DNA of 64,000 bases from Anadara kagoshimensis (Eukaryota; Mollusca; Bivalvia; Arcoida; Arcidae). A model generated the notes under the pieces. It was given only the letters and a program-made list of their open reading frames with translations. It did not search any database and was not told where the DNA came from. Location: the NCBI GenBank assembly GCA_021292105.1, contig CM037869.1, positions 25,620,050 to 25,684,049 on the forward strand, written 5' to 3'. Below, in pieces: positions 49,268 to 59,070 of this stretch. Made by a program: the position numbers and the translations under genes. The first letter of the stretch is position 1, and the number at the start of each line of letters is the position of its first letter.

Positions 49268-49962
49268 CTAATAGAGACTTCAGCAATTGACGCATCGTCG
49301 GTCATGCTTTTTATGTTGCTACATTGGCCGCCATCACGGTACCAAAGCAGCGTCACGGCAACTAATGACGTACTAGTGTAAGTGACGCCATTCAATGTCA
49401 CAATTCAGGTTGAATTTTTATCATTTTTGTGTGTAATTCAGGCATACCGGGCCTTTGTCGGAACATTCTGAGATTGGCCGACGATCCATCAATTGTTTAC
49501 GCTTTAGCAACATTTTATTTATAACTTTATACAACGATGTATCTAAAATAAATTCCATGTCATGAACCTAATTTCTGAGTCCATTCTGAAGGTCATTTCA
49601 AGAAATTATGAAAATGGAAAATCCCCATGTCAAAATATTTACATTAAGAAATTTGAACCTGTTTAATAAATAATATTATTACCCTGACCTTGGTTTTTTT
49701 TAAATAGCAGTCTATAAAAAAAAACAAAAAAAACTTTCAAATATAAAAAAAAATAATAAAATAAACACTAACGATAGCATGATTCTTCATATCGCAATAT
49801 ATTTCGAATACACAGTATTCCTTATCAAGCTTACATTATAACTGACTTAAAATTACAAAATACAAGATATATGTATAGAACATTATTTACAAATTATACA
49901 ATCTAATTACATAAAAGTGTCACCTGATTAAGTGAAAAACCAATTAGGGTTTAGCCTAAGGG

Positions 49963-50154
49963 TTATTGGAACACATTCAGTAAGAAAGTTGTCCCATCAC
50001 CCGCTAATTGTTTATTTAGGGTAGGCCTTTCATCTTTGATATGTAAAGCCTCCAGGATCACCAAGTCAAAGTCTGAATTACCTTTATTCAGAGTTTTGAA
50101 ACACTCGGTGATCCCGAACTCTTTACATCTCTTACAATTTTCCACATGATTGAA
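49963..50154 (-). pseudogene. GIY-YIG-type retroelement protein C-terminus, left copy
   Basis: The frame reads ENCKRCKEFGITECFKTLNK, GNSDFDLVILEALHIKDERP and TLNKQLAGDGTTFLLNVFQ, then a stop. The C-terminal pattern with FDL.I.EALHI...RP.LN.Q matches, from memory, the end of GIY-YIG endonuclease domains attached to reverse transcriptases in animal elements (Penelope-like or similar). The E of EALHI would be the metal-binding glutamate. About 60 residues are kept, and the reverse transcriptase and the GIY and YIG motifs are missing. Confidence 0.55.
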
Positions 50155-50162
50155 TATGGCAC

Positions 50163-50360
50163 ATGATATTCAATCATGTGGAAAATTGTAAGAGATGTAA
50201 AGAGTTCGGGATCACCGAGTGTTTCAAAACTCTGAATAAAGGTAATTCAGACTTTGACTTGGTGATCCTGGAGGCTTTACATATCAAAGATGAAAGGCCT
50301 ACCCTAAATAAACAATTAGCGGGTGATGGGACAACTTTCTTACTGAATGTGTTCCAATAA
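50163..50360 (+). pseudogene. GIY-YIG-type retroelement protein C-terminus, right copy
   Basis: Mirror copy of the left-arm fragment with identical amino acids, preceded by MIFNHV created across the palindrome centre. It includes the same EALHI and TLNKQ segments. The sequence downstream (GGAATACTGTGTATTCGAAA) is the shared 3' untranslated tail. It is a truncated, non-functional copy. Confidence 0.55.
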
Positions 50361-50573
50361 CCCTTAGGCTAAACCCTAATTGGTTTTTCACTTAATCAGG
50401 TGACACTTTTATGTAATTAGATTGTATAATTTGTAAATAATGTTCTATACATATATCTTGTATTTTGTAATTTTAAGTCAGTTATAATGTAAGCTTGATA
50501 AGGAATACTGTGTATTCGAAATATATTGCGATATGAAGAATCATGCTGTCGTTAGTGTTTATTTTATTATTAT

Positions 50574-50920
50574 CTATAAAATCCTCAACAATACCTGGAG
50601 TTTAAAAAAAAATACTTCATGACGCAGAAAAACACAATAATATGTCGTAACCTTGACCTTACTTTGGACGTTATTCGTGAAAAATGCCGTTATTTCCTGT
50701 CAAAATCTTTACATGTAGTAAAGATATCGGAAATTTTATTTGAAATGTAGTCATGACCATGAGCTTTACTCTTGGCTTTATAATAACGGAAAATTGCTTC
50801 CAAATATTAAAAAATAAACCAATGCACTGATACAAAGTCAAAGTTTAAATATAATAATAATAAAAAAGGATATTAAAATACAAAATTTTATTATTTGTCT
50901 TTTATATTTAGTGAAAATGG
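50574..50920. other. AT-rich spacer
   Basis: Nothing recognised apart from A/T-rich stretches between the palindrome and retroelement copy 4. Confidence 0.45.
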
Positions 50921-51049
50921 TTGTACTTGCCTGTGTACGTTGAAGTGGATTGGTATTGCGTTACTAGTGTTAATATTTTTACCCTTAATGTGTGCTTTAT
51001 GGATAGTAAGTATTGGAAATATCTACGGCTTACGGTTTTAGCAAGATAT

Positions 51050-51480
51050 CTATACACAATCAACCATAAAGTAATACGCCATAGTAGAGCTTGTTCCCAC
51101 TACGGGGACTTTGTACAACGAAGCAGGCTCCTTGCAAATAAATTGTTGACTCAGGGATATTGCAAGACTAGGTTTATCAAGGCCTTCGGAAAGTTTTATG
51201 ACTGTCATCACAGTATTGTGGATATGTTTGATGTCTCTGTGTCTAGGATTGTCCTGGATATATTTGACGTCCCATAGTTCCATGTATTCAAAATGTTCCA
51301 CAATTTTGATTACACACGTGACGGGTGTAGCTGGCTAAGCAGGAGGTGCTTAACCTTCCGGAGCACCCGGTCTTACTTCCATGCCAGAAGTTCACGTGCC
51401 TAACCAGACTTGTAAGTTCCAAAGTTTTTACTTTGGTTCTGGATTGTGATTCAGACATAGATTAGTATGTTTGTTTTTGA
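51050..51480 (+). mobile_element. Reverse-transcriptase retroelement 3' end with tail, copy 4
   Basis: Open in frame to the stop at 51277: RACSHYGDFVQRSRLLANKL, LTQGYCKTRFIKAFGKFYDC, then HHSIVDMFDVS and the VP end shared with copy 1. Tail follows: GGAGCACCCGGTCTTACTTC. Although the frame also runs back to 50921, the upstream part does not align with copy 1. Confidence 0.5.
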
Positions 51481-51607
51481 CTACTATACATATTCAATTC
51501 TGGGCATATCATTACACACAAAATTAAATTGTTGAAAAAATCATTATGGGGTTTTTTGCTAAAATGTTTTTCTCTGTGGGGTATTACATATACTAGCACT
51601 AGACCGT

Positions 51608-51790
51608 GTGGGACCCCTATATGTAGTAACTACCACAAATGTAGTAACGGTCACAAATGTAATAAAATTGTGTCACATATGTAGTAACGAACCACAAATG
51701 TAGGAACGCCCGTTACCACAACTGTAGTAACAATTTTTGTTACCACAAATGTAGTAAATGAAAACCGCTATATGTAGTAACGAAAATTTT
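51608..51790 (+). repeat. Left terminal inverted repeat with clustered motifs
   Basis: At least six copies of the (T)ATGTAGTAAC / ACCACAAATG motif pair occur at irregular spacing. Subterminal motif clusters of this type commonly bind transposase. Confidence 0.85.
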
Positions 51791-51819
51791 GAAATTTGAA
51801 CTCTAAGGTACGTTCTAAC

Positions 51820-51925
51820 CCGATAGAAGCGATTGTTGTTCCGATAGAAGTGACTTTTAACCCGATAGAAAAGAATTTTATCCCGATAGAAGTGGCTCTG
51901 ATTCCGATATGAGTGACTTTATTAA
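51820..51925 (+). repeat. 21-bp tandem array, five copies
   Basis: CCGATAGAAG(T/C)G-type units start at 51820, 51841, 51862, 51883 and 51904, exactly 21 bp apart, which equals two helical turns. It lies just inside the left terminal repeat, and no counterpart exists inside the right one. Confidence 0.85.
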
Positions 51926-54241
51926 ATACATGTACCAAACTACCAAAGAAAATATATGTTAAATTGTTAATTTTGTGGGGGTTTTCTATTTACTTGAAAA
52001 CTATTAGTGTCACATAAATCGGTACATTACATAATGATTAACATAACATCTAATAGTAATTCAGATATAAATATAATAAATAACTAAAGTCTGTTTACAA
52101 CCAATTTGTCTCTTGGTGTTTGTCCCTTTTCATGAGGTTAGCGTGTGAATAAAAATCATAGCTTTTTGCATCGTGAAAACAAGCCTATGCCGTAATTTGG
52201 CCTGTTGCAATCGGTGTCTAATCTACTCTCTATACTTCATATTAAAACTTTTTAATATCACCTTCGATATCGGTTTGTAAATTATTTTAGCGCCATTTTC
52301 TTAACCTTTGCACAGGAGTGAGAGGGTTTTTCATATGCTAATCAGTTTCTGTTACGGGTCATTTACACAATCTTCTTCGATTCTTAATGTTATCGATGGA
52401 TGCTGACCATAAAGAGGTTCATTTGTCGTTTGTCGGTACGTGTCATGTATCGAGTCATCCGGTAATGTTGACAGGTGTGCGGAGGTCAATGTGAATTACG
52501 GATACTAATTAACAGATTAAGACTTCAACACCATAATATTGGTAATACATTACGGGATAAACAATTCATCAATGATAAATTTTTTAATAAACAGAAATGT
52601 AACATGTAGATATGAGGAGCATCATATTTCTTCGAGCAAATATTGGGTAAGGGAAAGAATAAAATGCAATTATATGCCATAAGTACATCATAATTCTGGG
52701 TTCGTTTAATTAATTAAAATTAGTTTAATGTAATTCTGTCAAAGGCAATTATATACATGCATACAGAATATATCGAATCAATTTTCTCCCACATCAGCGT
52801 AAACTTTAAAAGTTTTGATACTATTTCAAGAAAAGAACAACTGGTAAAGTTCTTCCACAAACTTGTATACATTCAAGATTGTTTTTCTAGCTATAGACTG
52901 CCTATTATCAGTATCATATCTTTGTCCTTCTAGCAAACATAACCATTTTATTTTATTTTTAAAGATTAAAATGCTAAACAAAATATATTAATTATACTTC
53001 TTTAATTTGGTTTATTCATTTTTATCATCTGTTTATTTTAACTGCTTTTTTTAATTCTTGATAGTTTTAATTTCTAAAATATTAAATAATTAACATATTT
53101 GACTTAAAGAAAATATAAATTTATTAGTAAGAAAAAATTTAATCACATTAAATATATATTTATTCATGAATGAATGTAAATATATCCCATTTACGGCAAT
53201 ATTTAACCATTCAAAAGCGTTACCAGCCTTAGACCTTTATTACGACTGCTCCCTCGATTGCAAATCACGTTCAATCGCTCAAAGTTACATCAGGGCATTT
53301 AAGGACAGGTAGGTCATTGTTGCTCGGGTTTTTTCCAAGTGTGATCATCATTAATATTCAAATAATGACATAACGTTTATAGTTGTTCCAAGTAAGAAGG
53401 TACAGTAGGGGCAATTTTGACATCGTCATATTGGATCTTCTGTTAAAAAGTTAAAAATTGCTCTATGTACAGAATTCAGTTTATTTTTTCATGAATGAAA
53501 AATATTTTTCCCTATTAGGTCAGTATGTTTTGTATTAAATTTTCACAATTTTATGTGAGTTTGTTGGAAAATACGACTTTATTCTTGCATTTTCCATGTG
53601 CACTGAATTTATGAAAATACAGTAGTATCTGATAATCCTTGTAGGGATGTTACCCCTGTACGTACGTTATGCATATGCGGTGAGCGATATTGCCAATTGG
53701 CCTCTTATTTTCATTATACTTCGGTTTGTAAAGTACATGTAAAATTCAGTTTTTAAATTTCTGGGTTTTCTGTATTTTGGCAGATTTTAGTAGGGTACAT
53801 GTATTTATTATTATACTCCACGGAACTTAAGATGTAGGAAGTATAATGCTGTTGGTCGGTCCCTCCGTCCGTCCATCAGTCAATTATAAGTTTTCCGCAT
53901 TGTTTCCTTAACACTTTCAGATACTAGACTGAGTTTTTGAATGCGAGTCAACTCAACCACAATGAGTTGCAGATCAAGTGAACGTTTTGTTTTGCTACTG
54001 ATCCGATCCTTTGCCATTGTCTTTGTTAATTTGATTGAAATAACAGTTTTCTGCAGTTTTTTTCGTAAAAGCTTGCACATATTGAACTGATTTGGCATGT
54101 AGGTCTACCACAATGTGTTACAGATCACGTTAACATTTCATTTTGCTTCGCTGAAATTAACGTTTTTACGATGACTACACTTGATTTGGTCCAATATGTG
54201 GGAGCAACCTCACAAAGGTTTTTGTAGTATTTGCTGATTTT
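51926..54241. other. Interior of the 4.9-kb transposon, no gene recognised
   Basis: AT-rich DNA. A minus-strand frame at 53880-54098 (72 codons) has no recognised motif. GGTCGGTCCCTCCGTCCGTC near 53853 is a low-complexity phrase often seen in mollusc and echinoderm dispersed repeats. Confidence 0.4.

Positions 54242-54242
<1 letters not shown>

Positions 54243-54301
<59 letters not shown>
54243..54301 (+). repeat. (TC)n microsatellite, about 59 bp
   Basis: Uninterrupted TC dinucleotides. On the minus strand it makes RERERE frames that are not genes. Confidence 0.97.
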
Positions 54302-54305
<4 letters not shown>

Positions 54306-54449
54306 TGCATATACAATACATGTACTTCGTAAATATCGTTATTGAAGTATATGAACTGCATTTTATAAGATGTGTTAGTCTGTAAAATAGAACTCTGTAA
54401 TCATATATGGTGTATCTTAGTCCGTGGGCTAGGTGCACCCACCGTGCAC

Positions 54450-54461
54450 CCCCCCCCCCCA
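54450..54461 (+). repeat. Poly-C run
   Basis: About 12 consecutive C bases between two GTGCACC phrases. Confidence 0.9.
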
Positions 54462-54589
54462 GGATCCACCGACACCACTTTTTTCTGGTACCTTAGGGTG
54501 TCTAGTAACGACATCAGGATGTTTCCCAGAAATAAGTTGGGATGCTCTTCATGAAAAACTTCAATATTTAGGAGTGCCTGAAAGTTTTC

Positions 54590-55345
54590 AGTAAATTTCT
54601 CTATCAGGGGTAGGGGAACGTTTTTATCTTTTTTTCAATTATATTATGCAGATACAGATCATATTTGGTATCATTGTAAAAGGAACATAATCAGCTTTAA
54701 TAAAATATAAAGTCCGTTGATGTAGCTGCTACTATGTTGTCACCATGACGTCATAAACACAAGTTTTGGGGAAAAACGCTATAAAATCGTGTCATTTTAT
54801 CCTTTATAAAATTATTTCTGTACAACATAATAAAACACATTTAGACAAAGTATGTTTTGCATTTACTTGATGAATTGTAGTTATAAATGATCATGTATTC
54901 TCATCTTCCAAAAAAGACACCACTCTATTAGAAAAAATATATTAAAAATACCCATTTTTTAAAAAAATGATCGAAACGGGGTAGTGGAACGTTTTTATCT
55001 TTGTTGTCGATGGTTTTATGTAGATATAGATCATATTTGGTATCATTGTAAAGGAAACAGGTTCAGCTTTAATAAAATACAAACTTGATTGGTGTAGCTA
55101 TTACTGTGACGTTTCTATGACGTCATAAACACAATTTTTGAAGAAAAATGCTATAGAATCATTTAAAATCATACTATATGAAATTATTTCTGTACAACCT
55201 AATAAAACACATGGAGACACTGTATGCTTTATATTTACTTCATAAATTGTTGTTATAAATGATCATAATTCTCATTTTAAAGAAAAGACGCCACTCTGTT
55301 AGGAAAAATATATTAACTTAAAGATGCCCTTTTATTTAAAATTGA
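54590..55345 (+). repeat. Two tandem copies of a repeat of about 373 bp
   Basis: GGGTAGGGGAACGTTTTTAT at about 54607 and GGGTAGTGGAACGTTTTTAT at about 54979 start two similar segments. Both contain ATCATATTTGGTATCATTGT, ATGACGTCATAAACACAA and TATTTCTGTACAAC. Period, G-rich opening motif and general build resemble the roughly 360-bp repeats of the 35-40 kb inverted arms, although the rest of the sequence is not obviously alike. Confidence 0.85.
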
Positions 55346-55649
55346 TCAAAAAGGACATAATAAGCAATTTGGCGTTTTTAAAGTTTTAAGTGATAGTTCT
55401 CATACTTTAGCCATTATCAGATTTTTTAAATTTTTTTATTGTCTAGTTATGTACGCATCTACCCTCCCCCCTCCACACTTCACCACCACCAACACACGCA
55501 CACGAAGTCATCTGATCACTCTGTTTTAATTGAAGCACTACAAACTGTCTATTTTGATTTGAACAAAGGTTACAGTTTTTAAGACTTTTGATATTATGCA
55601 AATCTCAATGTCGATCCGAGCATGTAAAATTTGCAAGAGTATCGATCCG

Positions 55650-55880
55650 TTAATTGAATGAATGTTCCACTTATATCAAGACTTCATCAGCTATATACGA
55701 AGTGGCAGAAAGTTTGACCCATGGAGTGCAATAAAAAGCGCTTGGGTTCCTTAACGTGCCGCACCTGGTTTTAGGGTCTTTTCCTAATTACCCTAATGGC
55801 TTTCATTTTAAATACCATTTTTAAGTTTTGGTCAGACCCTGCCTGGGTTGCGAACCCACGATCTTCCACACACGGAAATT
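55650..55880 (-). mobile_element. SINE, old diverged reverse copy
   Basis: Recognisable by ACTTATATCAAGACTTCATC (tail), GGTTCCTTAACGTGCCGCAC (body) and the head remnant GGTCAGACCCTGCCTGGGTT. It is shortened and diverged. It sits inside the 51.6-56.5 kb transposon. Confidence 0.65.
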
Positions 55881-56284
55881 ACCTTCCTGAAAGTGAAATA
55901 ATAAACAAACCATAACAAATAGATAGAACTGAACCCATTAAAGATAGGGATGTGACCAAAACAATACAAACAAAAAAATCTCTTCGAAGCGGCGACTAAT
56001 AAATGTACTGGGGACGTGAAATCCATCTCGGGACTTCCTTGTAGTAGCCTTGTCAGTGCTGAAAATGACTGTTCACATGAACATGAACCGTGACATTCCA
56101 CATCGTTATGAGTAGCTTAGAACTGAAAAATCTACTTGCATTTCATGGTTGAAACCGAGGCATAATATGGGTTTGGGGTTTCATTCCTTAAATTAACCGA
56201 CAGAGAAACCACAGTGCTTGTCATTAATAAACACTAGCCAAGATATTACCCATATTGAAAATATATATTTTATCATTTTTTAAA

Positions 56285-56500
56285 TTTTACTACATTTGTG
56301 GTAAAATTAAGTTGTTACATTTGTGGTAAAATTTTGTTGCTACATTTGTGGTAAAATTTTGCTACATTTGTGACCAACATTTACTACATATGTGACAAAC
56401 CTTACTACATTTGTGGTTCGTTACTACATATATGACACAATTTTATTACATTTGTGACCGTAACTACATTTGTGATAGTTACTACATATAGGGGTCCCAC
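56285..56500 (-). repeat. Right terminal inverted repeat with clustered motifs
   Basis: Reverse-complementary to the left end over its whole outer part, including TACATTTGTGGTTCGTTACT and ACACAATTTTATTACATTTG. Confidence 0.85.
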
Positions 56501-56730
56501 AGGCCGTTTAGGAATACAAAGGGTGCTTGGACTAAAACTGTAAAATCAACTTTTTCAAGGCCAATATATTCAGAAGACCAACATATATTTTTCCAAATTT
56601 AGCTAAGGAAATACTTTGTATGAGGTTATATACCTGAGTTTTGAGGATCTTAAGATATTAACTCGGAGCAAGTTAAGACTAATAGAATCTATCACAACCC
56701 GTGGTGCCAGATAGGGAAATCTCAAACCGA

Positions 56731-56790
56731 GTTCTAATATATTTGGTCCAGAACGAGGATTGCCTAGTTCTGGACTAATTATATTAGAAC
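56731..56790 (+). repeat. 24-bp stem, 12-base loop hairpin
   Basis: GTTCTAATATATTTGGTCCA plus GAAC pairs with GTTCTGGACTAATTATATTA plus GAAC, with about three mismatches or wobbles, just outside the 4.9-kb element. It could be a tiny inverted-repeat element or a structured RNA. Nothing else supports either. Confidence 0.6.
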
Positions 56791-56937
56791 GACGATTGAA
56801 ATTTCCATATCTTGCACTACAAGTAGTGATTGCATCTACCATTTTTCAATTTAAAATCAATTTCAACTTTCGATAAACCTCTGATTTTGTTGATAAAATT
56901 TTGCAGGAAAAACGGCGTGTAGGCTATCTTGCACCAC

Positions 56938-56957
56938 GGGGGGGGGGGGGGGGGGGG
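56938..56957 (+). repeat. Poly-G run, about 19-20 bases
   Basis: Uninterrupted G run. The minus strand has a matching C run. Its length is likely unreliable in any assembly. Confidence 0.93.
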
Positions 56958-57562
56958 TTACAATGTGTAGATATATTGCACCTCTCTTTTAATGGATTTT
57001 TCTATCTGGGGTGCGAGAAAATAATATATTTAACAATACTACAGTATTATGGGAGTGATATCTTAAAAAAAAAACCATGCCTCAGTAATGATACCGGCTC
57101 AATATATTAGTCAGTTTATTTTCTTAAACTTGTACTGATCACATATTGCAAAGTTTATATGTCTCTATTTCCAGGTTGTCGAGATAACCTGTCCAGGAAT
57201 TCTTAAAAGAGAGGTTGAACCTGGAAATAATTGATTCTACTCTATATTCTATATTGATTTAACTGGATTCGACTCTAGAAGCATCTGAAGACCGTGTGTT
57301 GCCATATAGACTAATTTGTGCTATCTAAATGCATATATAATATACCTAAGATGAATGACTTATTTTAAAGACAACCCGTTTTTATATGAATTTTTTATTT
57401 CATGTTTGTGTTAAATACCATTTTAATAACACAATATCGCAAACCGCATCAAAATTTACAAATCAAAAAAGGTAGTTACAGCGGTTTGAAGGTCTTGAAA
57501 TTGGCATTTTCTTGGTAGCTGTAAGTGAAACGACCCAGACTGATCCGTGTGTGACGTCACTT

Positions 57563-57752
57563 TTTAGTCTGTGAAGTCAACATTTAAAGCTGTATGGCAA
57601 ATAAGATGACTTCTGCTAATGATGTATTTTTTACGATTAAAACGCTTTGGTAGGGCTTGTTCTCAATATGGCAATTTTACAAATCGAAGAAGTTGCTAAC
57701 AAAGAAATTGTTGACGCAAGGATATTGCAGGTCTAGAATTATCGAGGCCAGC
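57563..57752 (+). mobile_element. Retroelement fragment, copy 5, flanked by 23-bp direct repeats
   Basis: Starts AAGCTGTATGGCAAATAAGA near 57589, as does copy 6 near 58679, and covers the first part of the RT-like frame (KLLTQGYCRSRIIEA region near 57710) with frameshifts. The same 23 bp, containing GATCCGTGTGTGACGTCACT, lie on both sides (57540-57562 and 57753-57775). Confidence 0.55.
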
Positions 57753-57944
57753 CTGATCCGTGTGTGACGTCACTTAAGTAACTTCGGCATGGATTTTTAT
57801 GAATTTTTCGCATTAAATTATATTTCAGTAAGGAGAACATCATATGTGAAAAACAAAAAATCGTTACAGGTACTCTTGAATTAAAATACAATTGCTAAAT
57901 TATTAAATAACTAATACTTCATTTCCTTTACTGGTTATCGATGC

Positions 57945-58215
57945 AATAAGAGTGGAGTTGAAGAATGGTGTTTGACACCTTAGTCGAGATTTTAGTTACT
58001 TATGTGAAAATAAATAAGAGTGGAGTTGAAGAATGGTGTTTGACACCTTAGTCGAGATTTTAGTTACTTATGTGAAAATAAATAAGAGTGGAGTTGAAGA
58101 ATGGTGTTTGACAACTTTGTCGAGACTTTTGTTACTTATATGAAAATAAATAAGAGTGGAGTTGAAGAATGGTGTTTGACACCTAAGTCAAGATTTTTTG
58201 TCACTTATTAGTAGG
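57945..58215 (+). repeat. 68-bp tandem array, four copies, derived from a SINE tail
   Basis: AATAAGAGTGGAGTTGAAGA recurs at 57945, 58013, 58081 and 58149, an exact 68-bp period. The segment GAGTTGAAGAATGGTGTTTG plus ACACC...GTCGAGA is a diverged form of the reverse-strand SINE 3' end (GAGTTGAGTAATGGTGTTTA). The array is thus an amplified piece of SINE tail. A further diverged relative lies at about 58320-58440. Confidence 0.88.
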
Positions 58216-58678
58216 GTCAAACGTGAAAATGGATTAAATAGAAAAATACCACCGACCTTCGACCAACAAACATAAACAATCTTGCACAATAAATTCCATG
58301 AGATTCCAACTTATTCGATTCGACTGATTGAAATAATGATGTTTTACAACGAAGTCAATATTTTTCACTTATTAGTCGGTCAAATATGAAGATGGAGGAA
58401 ACCTGATATCCCGGAAAAAATCACCGATCTTCGACAACCGAATATAAATGTTTCGACACTGTTGATCCTAATTGGATCCAAACCCCTATTTCGTAAGAAG
58501 CTTTGCAATCCATAATCCCGAGGTTACACACCATTCACTATATAATGATGAAGCAATAATCAGGAAAATGGAATATCGATGTGTTTACGCCTCTAGATTG
58601 CGATTATCGGTTGTGTTCACACGATCTATCATCGAGAAAGAAAAGGTGACTTTATTAGAATCCGCATATTCACACGGA

Positions 58679-59070
58679 AAGCTGTATGGCAAATAAGATG
58701 ACCTCTCATGCTTATGATGTATTTTTTTTACGATTAAAACGCTTTGGTAAGGCTTGTTCTCAATATGGCAATTTTACAAATCGAAGAAAGTTGCTAACAA
58801 AGAAACTGTTGACGCAAGGATATTGCAGGTCTAGAATTATCGACGCCCTAGAAAGTTTTATGGTCGTCATCACAATATTGTTGATAAATACGATGTCTCT
58901 GTACCCAAACTAACCTTGGATATATTCGACGTCCCATAGTTCCATGTTCCTTTCTTTCCCAATTTGATTACACACTTGGCGGGTGTAGCTAGCTTAGCAG
59001 GAGTCGATACCTTTCTGGAACACATTTCAATTGTGCTTTGGAATTTTGTTTTGGACATGGATTGGTTGCT
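58679..59070 (+). mobile_element. Reverse-transcriptase retroelement 3' end with tail, copy 6
   Basis: The frame from 58686 reads MANKMTSHAYDVFFLRLKRF, GKACSQYGNFTNRRKLLTKK and LLTQGYCRSRIIDALESF. A frameshift at about 58858 then puts the conserved HH.IVDKYDVS end into another frame. The tail (CCCATAGTTCCATGTTCCTT, GGACATGGATTGG) follows. Broken copy. Confidence 0.5.

Larger units (their letters stand above)
49754..50573. repeat. Near-perfect 0.8-kb palindrome
   Basis: The arm 49754-50157 is the reverse complement of 50166-50570, with only one substitution noticed (GATAGCATG against GACAGCATG) and an 8-base centre (GGCACATG, 50158-50165). Each arm carries the same 3' end of a GIY-YIG-type retroelement, so two 5'-truncated copies lie head to head. 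Near-identity means recent origin or ongoing conversion. Such a hairpin is also prone to assembly and cloning artefacts. Confidence 0.93.
51608..56500. mobile_element. 4.9-kb DNA transposon with long repetitive inverted ends
   Basis: The left end begins GTGGGACCCCTATATGTAGT and the right end is its reverse complement (ACTACATATAGGGGTCCCAC, ending 56500). Similarity continues inward for about 180-215 bp. Each end is a cluster of TATGTAGTAAC and CACAAATGTAG motifs in alternating order. Flanks AGACCGT (51601-51607) and AGGCCGT (56501-56507) could be a 7-bp target duplication with one change. The interior has no recognisable transposase and has collected a SINE, microsatellites and a 373-bp tandem repeat, so it is non-autonomous or decayed. 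Superfamily unknown. Confidence 0.8.

Noticed and set aside
54125..54438. Frames with RERERE repeats
   Set aside because: They are translations of the (TC)n microsatellite.
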